Below, piece after piece: positions 36,161-47,600 of a stretch of 64,000 nt of DNA. Source of the DNA: Anaeramoeba flamelloides. Lineage: Eukaryota > Metamonada > Anaeramoebidae. Position 1 is the first letter of the stretch. The number at the start of each line of letters is the position of its first letter. The notes beneath the pieces were generated by a model. It was not told the DNA's origin, ran no database searches, and worked only from the letters and a program-made list of their open reading frames with translations. The position numbers were made by a program, and so were the translations under genes. Location: assembly GCA_027625915.1 (NCBI GenBank), contig JANTQA010000015.1:11499001-11563000 (forward strand), given 5' to 3'.

Positions 36161-37915
36161 TTAATATATAAAATAATTTCTTATTATAAATAAAAAACAT
36201 GAATTCGTAGGTCTAAGACTAATATATTCATGAATTTTTACAAAAAAATTGTAAGAGTTGGATTTTTCATCAAACCTTTTTTATGTTTTGTTTTGATAGA
36301 TGCTTTTAAAAACAATTATTTTTTTTATTTTGAAAAAAAGTGAAAATAAAACCTAACCTACCTACACTTTTCAATTCAGATTTTGTAAAATAAATACAAT
36401 GATTCATTTTTTTAACCAACAATGAAAATCAATTTAAAAAGTAGTGGAATAAGATATGGACGAAAATAACAAGTCTTCTCGCTTAACCCAAGTTATTTTT
36501 TTTTTTTTTTCAAATTTCAAGAGCTCTAAAATTTAAACTTGTTCTTCCTTTTTCAAATTAATTACAATATTACAAATTTTAATTGATTTTTCTCCTCTGT
36601 ATAATGGATCCTTCCTTTTACTGTATTTATTAAGATTTTTTCCATGAAATAATAATTATAAATCTAAAATATTGAATAATTGAAAAAAAAAAAAAAAAGA
36701 AAGAAAGAAAAGAAAAGAAAAGAAAATTTATCACATTATAAACCAAAATCATCGAAATCCAATTCATCAATTACTGATGAATACAATAAAAGTTAAAAGT
36801 TTCTCTAAAATTAGGTTAAACTTTAGTTTAGTAAATTAAAACTATTAAATAATTGATATAACGGGTGAAGGAAGTATTTTTCCCAAAAAATTCAAATATT
36901 TTTATCTTAATTGTCAATTTTTTTAAACAGTAAAATATTAAATATGTGTTTCAGCCAAAATTGGTTAAAATAAAAACCGAAATTAAATATTACATCTAAA
37001 ATAATTTTTATACATAATTCAAAATTAACTATGTTCAGAACACTAGATGCTATATTTCAAATCAAATTCATACAATTTTCTTATTTTTTAAAAAAAAACT
37101 TCAAATAAACTATTCAAATCTATATACAGGGGTTTATCAATTATGATAGTTCATTTGTTGGTATGTTATATAAAATTTAAAATTTAGAATTGATTCAATT
37201 TTATAAAACTTTATGAAAATTTTCCCATTTTTGAAATTTGATGTTTTTATTATATATTTTTTTCGAAAAAATATGTTTCAAATTCTATCTATTTTTTTAA
37301 GATTAATTTTATATTCAATTTACTTTTTTAAACAATTACTGATACAAGTTGTACTTTAGAAATTAATATCATATTCAATAGTTACTTGTTTTAATTTTTT
37401 TTTGATCTAAAACATACAAACCTATTATATAATTATAAAACCTTCTCTTTTAATTTACATCGCCTTTTTAACAAATTTATATATGTTATTGAAGTTTAAG
37501 TCATTGCCATTTTTGTAAAAAATTCGATTTGATGATTTTTCAAAATTAATTCTGAAATAATTGTTAAAAAATAATTTGAAATAATAGATAAGATAAATTT
37601 GAAAAAAGAATAATTAGTTTATTACAAATAAATGATATTTTTATATATATTTAATAAATTCATGAAATATGATGTTATATTCTAATTTTTATCTGGATAA
37701 ACATTCCTTGTGAAAAATTTTTTTGATATGCTATTGTTAATTTTAATTCTTGATTTTAAATTCTATTCCTAAAAAATAAAATTTATAGATGAAGATGATT
37801 AAATAAATAAAAATTGGTAAAAAAATGATCTAAGAATAAATAATAAAATGAATTGAAATTCGGGGATTTTAAAGTATATCAAAAAATAATTTTTACTTTT
37901 AATTATGTTTAATTG

Positions 37916-38226
37916 TTGAATTCTACAAGTTGGACGTGTTGTTAGAATTCTTTTAATTGTGGAAATAAAACAAAAATTTCTGAAAATTTCTTTTTATTTC
38001 TGAAATTTAAAAAAAAACACCCGTTAGTTTTTCTTGAGTTTTCTATTTATTTTGAAAATTGATGGATTTTCATTAGGTTTTTTTGGGTTTTTGAAATAAA
38101 CCGAAAATTTATTAAAATTTTATGTTTATTTCAAAAAGTAAAAAAACCCTAGAACAATTTAACAAATAGAACAGAAAACCATGAGAAAATCTATTTATTC
38201 GATGAAACTCTATGGCACTTGAGGGG
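37916..38226. repeat. Hairpin-cassette cluster D
   Basis: Begins GTTGAATTCTACAAGTTGGA as in cluster C. It has a stem with TTTTAATTGTGGAAATAAAA near the start, then GTTTTTCTTGAGTTTTCTAT blocks and a hairpin around TTTTTTGGGTTTTTGAAATA against AAAAAGTAAAAAAACC. It ends with a spacer-like CTCTATGGCACTTGAGG. Confidence 0.65.
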
Positions 38227-38449
38227 CTTGACTATAATTTTTATTAGATTTTCCAAGCTTTACAAGTATTGAGTATTATCCTTGATTGTACTTAATTCCA
38301 TTAATCTCAAAAAAAAAAAAAAAAAAAAAAAAAGATATTTTACTGTACTATCCTTTACTTGATGACAAGCCATAAAAATAATTTAAAGGAATTAAAATCA
38401 AAAATATTTATTTATTAATCAAAAATATTTAAGTTGTTGGTTAACTTTA

Positions 38450-38646
38450 CTTCCAATTCCACTTTTAAGATACAGACTAACAACAAAATTCCAGGCATAA
38501 AAAATCTCAAATTTTGGTAATTTTTTTGGAATTATCTTTTAATATAACTTATGTAAATACAATTTACATTTTGTGTCTAAAATCAAGATTCTTATGTATC
38601 ATAAATTTAGTTGATAGTTCATATGGTAAAAATGGAACTGACTCTA
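38450..38646. mobile_element. Foldback MITE family R2, copy 2 (eroded)
   Basis: Left end CCAATTCCACTTTTAAGATA and right end ATGGAACTGACTCTA match the R2 termini, and the inner AAAATCTCAAATTTTGG matches the arm core. The two arms no longer pair well, so this copy is older than those at 3711 and 51940. Confidence 0.6.
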
Positions 38647-41210
38647 ACAATTCTAAATTCCAAAAATTTGCCAATTGTCAAAATAGATATTAATACTTAA
38701 CAAATAAAAAGTTAAATAAATACTGTAATTTAGGTTTAAAATATGATCATTAAGAAAGAATTAAAGACATTTATTATCATTTAAGTGGATGTACTTTTTC
38801 TGAAAAAGTTCGATTAATTTTGATAAATATATTTGTAGAAATAAATATTTATGACTTCACAGTAAATTTGATAGTTGAAATTATTTTATTTAATTAATAA
38901 TGTTGAAATTTATAATTTCACACTGAATTTCCTATAAGAGTATTTATATATAAGTAACATATAATGCAATTTTACACATCTTACCCAATAAGAAAAAATA
39001 AGAAATTCGAATTTTTTTTTTTTTTTTTTTGATACTTGTTTTTGATTAAAGATTACATTAATTTTCGAATCAAAACAATATATATATATATATATAAGAA
39101 AACAATATTAAACAAGAAAAATTAGTAAGTATCCAATCAAACAACAACAACAATAATAAAAATACAGTTTTTTTTTTTTTTTTAAATGTCTAATTATTTT
39201 TTTCATGATAAAACCCCATCCCTTAAAATCTTTTATTCTAACACCACAATAAAGAATTCATAAATAATGTTATGAAGGGTCTTGAAAAATACTATTTGTT
39301 TCAAAATAAATGGAACATAATTTTTGTTCTGCTTTTCTAAAAATATGTTTTAAAAATATGTATTATTTCAATTTTTTAATTCAATAAGTTTAGAATATTA
39401 ATTTTTTCTTATAGAATCGGATGGTTTTGATTATTCATTTTAATTCCTTGGATTGTTTAATTATTTTGGAAAGCTGGATGAAATTTTTGGTATTTATATT
39501 TTACAATGAACAGTAAATCAAAAGTTGGGACTGAATAAATTATTCATTCAACTTGAGTATTTTTATATAATATTTTACATTGTTTATATTTCTTGTTACG
39601 GGATTGGAGTTGTTATTTATTTGTGTTTAATTCAAGTATATTAATAAATTAAGGTAAAATGTATTAGATCTTATTGATTCAAATATATCTAACAAATCTA
39701 TTATAAATATTATTTGAGAATAATATTAATAGATTTTTTACTAATGATCACAATTAAAAATTGATATTTTGGAAAATTCTTTTTTTTAATTACTTTCCTA
39801 TGTTAGTAAAGAAACCCAAAAAATATTATTCCGGTATTTAATAATTAGTATTTACAGCTCCAATAAGTAATTTTTTTTTTTTAATTTTTTAATTTCAAAG
39901 ATTAACTCCATAGCCCGTAATAGAAACCCCCTAAAGAATACTTATATTTGTTTTCTTTCAATAAAACTACTGGTATTATTAAAATATTTCAGAAATATTT
40001 TGTCAAAAAAATACTATGGGTTAATTTTATAATTTTTTAAAAAAATTGAATTTTTTAGCGATTAATCTATATTTGGCCACAAATTTAAGAATGATATTTT
40101 GCAACTTTGGGGTCTGAATATTGATTGTTATATCTTTAAATTTGTTACAAAATGCAGATTTTTTCTGAAATTATTGGATTTTTTACGAATACCAGAATTA
40201 TTTTATATATGTAAGATCAATGATCAATACTATTTGACTAATAGATTTTTTAGATACTTGTGAATCCATGTGAACTAATGTGGTTTACATTTTCTATCAA
40301 CATACTTAACTTTTATACTCCTCGTTGTGAGACACTAATCCCACAATACAGGCATTTAATATTTTAATAGGAAACAATTTCAACTGTTGATTTTTTTTTC
40401 ATTCTGAAAATTCTATAAGGATTCTTAGTTCAATCACAAAGGCACCAGCACAGACACAAAAAAAAGTAACAACAAAAATTCACAGATCGAAAGTCAAGTT
40501 GTCAAAGAAAAATAGGAAATTGAAAATGTAACAAAAATATTTTAGCATTAAATAATCGCCTATTGCTAAAATTGACTTAATAAGTCATCATTATTCTACT
40601 TTATTTATTTTATTTGAAGGAAATTCGTGTTGTGATCTATTGTTAAAATAAACTCTTTGTTTAATACAAAGTTATTGTTGCTTTAACTCGATAAGTTAGT
40701 TTTTGAATATTTCAGTAATGTAAAAAATAGAAAGCTCAAACGTATACACCTCTATGACTCAAGAAGAATTTCAAAAAATAGAAGACTATCTTTATTATCA
40801 TCAATTATATGAAGATTCATTGAGTACTTTTATTTTCTAATTAATCAATGAAAACTTTTTATTTTTAGTAAATGTAGTATTTGTAGTTGAAAAAACCCAA
40901 AGGTCATCACAAAACCTATTTGAAATTATGCTTTCTCGAAAATTAATAAATCTTTTTTATTTCCTTTGGAGATTAAATTTTAATTTGGCAATTTAGTTTT
41001 GATAGTAGTAAGAAGAGAAGTTCTTAATATCAGTGTTTCAGCCTTATGAAGAAAATAAAAACAATAGTAATAAAAAAAAGATATAATTTGAATAACAAAT
41101 TGAAGACTCAATTCTTGAATCAGGGAATAAATTTTGTTATTTTACATTTCAGATTATCCAACAATAATACTTATCATGATAGTATATTTTTTTTCATTTT
41201 TTACCAAAAT

Positions 41211-41573
41211 ATGTCCAAAATCTCTTCTTTTTTTAGAAAAAGTAAACAACCCTCTTTTTTTGATTTCAAAAACGTTCAGTTTCTTTTTTTAAATCCTTTT
41301 GAAAGCTTTCCTTTTCATTTCAAAAACAAAAAAAACAAAAAAACAAACAAACAAAAAAAGAAAAAAAGAACAAAAATTCAAAGGATTATATCCAGCCTTT
41401 AGGTGATTATCCTGATTTTCAACAATTCCAAGGGAAAATATTTCAAATTTCCATTCAAAAGTTAGCCAGCACATATGCTACAAGCCGCAAAAACATTCCT
41501 CTGATCATCAAACAATTGATTGATATGATCGAAGAATCTTGTAAATTAATTTTTTCCCTTTTCTTCATTCTTC

Positions 41574-41620
<47 letters not shown>

Positions 41621-44600
41621 TTTTTTTTTCTTGTCAACCAGTTTTTCAATTATTTTTTAATACTCACTTTACCACTTTCACTTTAAACACATTATTTTTC
41701 CTTTTCTTTTTGAAATTTTATTTTGATCTTTTTGATTATGATCCCTTCCCAAATCAATTTTTTAAAAAAAAATAAAATGAAAACAAAAAAAAAAAAAACA
41801 AATTCATCTTGGAAAATCATTTGCACAATTTCAAAACACAACCCAAAAAAGACATCAGAAAAAAAGGACTTTTTAACACTCCAAAAAACTTTGAGTTGTT
41901 GAACGAAAAAGTACTTTTGTTGAATGAAAGTAAATAATCACCCAATTAATTTTTTTTTTTTTTTAAATTAAAATCTTTTTCATTTTTTTTCTTTTTTTTC
42001 TTTTTTCTTTGAAATTTATCTCAAAAAAAACCATAAAAAGATGGAGCACTAAATACCCTTTCAATTCGAGATCCAAATGTTTTGACTTCACTTTTAAAAT
42101 TAATCTTTTATTATCTTCCAGACCCACTTTTGACTTCAAAATTAATTGAAAAATGGACAGCTGCAGGTTTGTGTTTTGATTTTATTATTTTTTTTTTCTT
42201 GTTTTTATCTTTTTTTTTTGAAACTTTCCCAAATTTTGTTTTCGTGAAATTTCATTACAAAGATACCGATTAGACAGCAAAAACCTGGTCCAAGTAACTA
42301 CTCTACAGAGTTTACGGAAAGGTTGATTTGGTTCACTTCAGTTGGTTTCAAATTACATTAGTTCTCTACAGTTGCTTAAGTCCAATACAATTCAAATTTG
42401 TTTAAGATCTGATCAGAACAAGTTAGTTTAAGATCTAATAGCGAGCAAGTCTCTCAATTCTTATAATGATTTTTAACTTCCCCAAACATCTAACAAATAC
42501 TAAAAAAAACAAAAAAAAAGAGGAGGAACCGAAGGAACCCGAACTAAAAAAAAAAGGGGAAATCTGGAAAAAGTAAAAATTATAAAAATCCAAATTTGTT
42601 TAAAACTAGCATATAACATTATTGAAGGTAAATTGTTTTTGTACTAAATGATTGGAATGTATCTAAAAATTCGATTTATTAAATAGTACTAAAAGTTGGT
42701 CTTATCAATTCAAAAAGGAGCCCTACAAGTATTAGCAAAAAATTCAAGATTTTTTTCTAAAAATCTGTGTTTTAAGACAAATTTAAGGGACTAGTCTCTA
42801 TTAAAATTTTTTACCTAAATTTAATCGAGATTGAGAAAATTTTTTGTAAATTACTTAGATTTGAAAGACCCTTGTTTATTTTCAATATTAAACTTATTTC
42901 TAGATAAGGAATCCTTATTTAGAAATTGGTCAAAAAAAAAAAATGATAGAGACTATTCCCTTAAAGGAATAATTATCTATTACGAGATTTTTCAGTTTGA
43001 AAAATATCTTTTCTAAATTTGTATTGGAATGGCGAGTATCAGATAAAAAATTGATTTTTTTGATTTTCGGTTATTTTAAAAAAGTGTAGACGAAAAGTTT
43101 TTATATAATGTTTCTCAAATATTGCTAATTCACCTATTTTGGGCAGTTTGGGTAACAATTTAGAAAACTTTGGGTTTTTGCTTTTTCAAAGCAGCTTTAA
43201 TATAATAATTAGCTCTAAGATTCTTTTGCTAATATTATTTTCGTGATTGAAAATGTATTTAAAATACAACAAAACTAAATTCCAAAATTTTGGACACAGT
43301 TTAAACAGTTGAAAGAATAACAATACTGCACTTTATATTCAATTTGGAAATAATTTTGATTTTTCAAATTATTTTTTCATTTTTTTGTATTTTCTGTTTT
43401 GTTTTCATTTCCATTTTTTCGTGTTCCCTAATCTGTTTTATTTTATTGGGAATTTTTTTTAATGATGATTAAACGAAGGGTTGTGTTGTGTTTGTTAAAT
43501 AGAAAAATCATATACACAACATTTTCAAATTTTTGTGAATCATTCACACATTTTTCACAAAATAATTTAAAAATTTAATCTTGACAATTAAAAAGAAAAA
43601 ACAGTTTTTTTGTTATTATTCCCATAAGTATGATATCATGTTGAAAATAATTATTTATTTTAATCCCGGGTTTCAATATATCATATGTAATGAGATCTAT
43701 TTTTTGAAAACGATTCACAAAATCGGTAACATTTTGGCATGTGAATTCACAAGATAACTAAATTGTCAAAATTCTGTGAACAATTTTTTTTGACCACCGA
43801 TTCTGCTTCTGCTTTTGGGGTGTATTTCAAGCAATCTAAAATTTAATTTTTCATTGTTGTTTTCACGATTTAATCACGCTCTTCACACATCATTCACCAT
43901 TTTGGTAACAAACGTTCACAAACAAAAAAAAAAAAAAATTCAGAACAAGGGTTGAAAGTGGGTAATTTTTGCTTGTTAACCACTATTTAACAAATCATAT
44001 TTTCGATTTTTTATTTTAGTGAATTCACATTTCAAAATGTTAACGATTTTGTGAAAATTAATTTTTGTGTGAAAAAAATGATTTGAAAATGCTGTGTAAA
44101 ATTAGTTGATTGTATCTTATCATTTGATCGATCAAGAATTATTGATGAAATTTCAACAAATTTACCAATACAATTTTTTTGTTCTCGCTTGTTTCAGCAT
44201 TTTAAACACAGATATTTTTTGATTTTTTCGTTTTATATTTTTTTATTTTATTTAAATTAAAATGATTACATTATAAATACATTAATACTAGTTAACTTAA
44301 ACCTAAATTAATATTATGTTTGGAAAAATACAATAAATTCTATTTTCGAAAACTAAATTGTTTTTAAAATTCTTCTAATGGATGTATCTAAAAAGTATAT
44401 TTAGACACTCTTTGAATATGAAGACACAAATTTAGTCACGAAAGAAGTCTCAAATTTAGTCACTTCAAGATTCTCTCTTTATCTGAATAAGTATCCAACA
44501 TTTACTTCTACACAATAAATCGGAATAGAATAAATTGAGATTTTTTTTAAAAAGCCTATTTTTGATTTTGGGTATTTCTGTGATGTCCAAATTTTTGGAA

Positions 44601-47600
44601 TGGGGTTTAGTTGAAACCAAAGGAAAATTAAAATAATCAATCATTAACCTTTTTTTATTATAACAATTTTTGATTAAATCTTTGAAAAAACAAAATTGAA
44701 AAAATAGTTACTTTTTGAATTGTAAATGTTAATTATTAATTTCAATTTTTAGAAATACATGTCTTTTGTCTAAGAATACATTAAAAAAAAAAAAAAATTC
44801 AAACAAATGTCAATTTTTAATTGAGATAATTAGTAAACAATCTAATACTTTATTGGATCAATAATAATTCAAATAAATTTTTTAGATTCATTTGAATTAT
44901 AGTGCAATAATATCATTTACTTTCAATTGCTATATTCTTTAATTATAAACAAATTCATGGTGACTCTAATCTCTTAATTGAAAAAAAAAAATAATAATTA
45001 GCTAATCATTCTCTCAAAAAATTAACAAAAAAATATAATATTGTCATTTTTAACATTTTAATTACCAAAGAAAAGAAAAATTAATTTATTTAAAGAATAA
45101 ATCTATATGAATAATACAACAATTTAAATTATTTCTAGTTTTTAAATTACTTTTATGATAAACATCAAAATTTCTAATCAATAAATATTTTATCGAGATT
45201 TTCAATATATTCGTTTTAAAAAAGTTTTACAAAAATTTTTCAAAAGTAAACTCCATTTCACCCAAAGGTGCCCAGCCAAAAATGAAAAATTCAATTTTTT
45301 TTTTTTTTTTTTTTTGAATTAATCAACTAAACATAAGATTGTTTAGATATAAGAAAAATAATAAACTTAAGATAAGAGTTGATATTCAGAAAAGAAATGC
45401 CCAAACAAAAAAACTAAAAATTTTACAAAAAAAATAAATGTAACAAAAATTTTGGGAACATATCAATTAAAACGTCTCTTGTAACATTTCACAATTTATT
45501 TGGAAAATTAAAATTTTTGATATAAGATTTTTTTAATACTAAATATCTTCATTTTAAAAGAAATTAAATAACCTCAATTTTCTTAAAGTTAATTTGGATT
45601 TTCTAAATTTAAAAAGTTATTTCCAAAAAAAAAAAAATGATTAAGAAAAAAAAAGCAAAAAACAAAAAGCAAAAAAAATAAGCAAAAAGCAAAAAACAAA
45701 AAAAACAAAATTTTACAAAATGTTTAAAAAATAATCTTGATCTAAAAATTGATAATTTATTTTGAGAATAATATATGAGATAAAACTCCTAGAATTTGTT
45801 CTATTTCTTCAATTAAAATAGTCCTCTTTGGCTGAATAGGAGTATATCGATAAAATAGATGAAAAAATTCAAACAAACTATTTTAGTACAATATTAAAAG
45901 CCTTTTGTTATACTTTATAAATTTTTTTTTATTTAAAATAAAATTTCCGAATTAAAACAATAATGTTAATTATTCTTTATTATTCTCAATATATCGAAAT
46001 ATTTATATGTCGTTTTAAACAATTGAAGTACTTTTTTTTTTTAATAAATTATTTTTCAGGATTTTGCTTCAAATTGAAAATTAAATTAATTAATAAAGAG
46101 CTAGGCAACTTATTGAGTATGGTTAAAAGTTTGAAATTTCTGATGTTTTAAAATTATTTTCTGTGATTTCTGTGATTTCTGTAATTTTCAAAATAATCAA
46201 AATTTTAAAGAAAAAACGAAAATCCTATTTTATTATTTTAAAAAAAATTGAGAAACTTTATAATATTTTTAAATATCAGAATGTGTTAGAAATAATTTTC
46301 GATTCGAAGGGTTTTTTAATATTTTTGAAAATAATAAGAATTAAATTTATTTTTATAAACTCAAAATATTTTTTATCAAGCAAAATATACATTCAGAGAA
46401 ATTGAAGCACTTTTTCAATGTTGTCTTTATTTCAGTTTTTAAAAATTAATTTAAATGAACTAAAGGGTCTTTTATCAAAATTTTTGTTTTTTATATTGTA
46501 TATCCTTTTAACGAATTTGCAAAGAAAATTTCAATTTACTTTTTCAGATTTAAACGTTATTTCAGAAACTGGAAAAATGTTTAAAAAAATTTTGAATCTT
46601 TGATCTAAAAGTATAAAGAGAACTTGTAAAAATAATTGCATAAAAAACGCAAAAAACTTAAATTTTTTGAAAATTTTTGCGCAACATATATTTTTTTCAA
46701 ATTCAACCTTTTTCTCTAAACTCCAAAAATTAAACAACAACTCAAAAAACAAATTATGAATATAAACAAACAAAACTGAAAAACATACAGATTCAAAATC
46801 CTAAAAAACAAAATTAAACAATTTTAACACTATAATACTCATTAATATAAATAACAAATACAAATTTGTTGATTTGACAGATCAAGGTATAAATGCTTAT
46901 TTTTTTAAGCATAAACATTTTTATTAGAAAGGGTGTGTACTTTGTACTATTTCGTGAAAATGTTAATTCCTACCATAAAAATGATTTATGGATTGATAAT
47001 TAAGAAAAAAATTGATAATGTTGTTGATTTTTTGTTAAAATTTGCAAAATATTTACGTTATGTGAATGGAAATGGTGTTAATGTTACATTAATCTTAACA
47101 CACAATAATTCAAAAAGACCTTGTTATAATTGTTGATAATATCTTAAAAAGAAATGCTGATACTACCTTGATTGTGCCAAAAATGTGATACATATTTTCA
47201 CAAACACTGTTTTACTGATGTTCATTTATCCGAAAACACAATTTATTTTAAAAAAGAAACTTGAAAACAACTTTTTTTTTTATATTTTCATTTTTTCTTT
47301 GAACTTTTTATCATTGTTATGTTTCACCAACAGATTTGTTAGAGGTTATATTGTTGATTCGGTGTTGATATTTTTCAAAATGTGGAAAAAGTTATTTTTT
47401 TTTTACAAAATGAGACAATCATGCCCCGAATGGAATATATATTTTATAGGTATAATTTGAGAATCATTCTTTCCTAATTAAAAATTCTTTTTGAAGAAAT
47501 TTCCAAAGGAAAGCCTAATTTGTTTTTTTAACAAAAGATCTCTTTTAATAATTAAATTCTGATTAAAAAAAATAAAAATTATTTTTTTTCTTTTGATTTT

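Larger units (their letters stand above)
34798..41209. other. Unique centre of the palindrome
   Basis: This 6.4 kb between the two divergent RhoGAP start codons contains an R4 copy (35640-36160), hairpin cluster D (37916-38226), an R2 MITE (38450-38646), a (TA)n tract near 39079-39096 and several poly-A/T runs. It must include both RhoGAP promoters, yet the two flanks share no similarity beyond a few bases, so the copies have different upstream regions. No protein gene was recognised. Confidence 0.6.

Noticed and set aside
46163-46773. Several 60-80 codon frames in the giant intron of copy B
   Set aside because: Lys/Ile/Phe/Asn composition equals background, no motif and no conservation with copy A; treated as possible decayed element DNA only.
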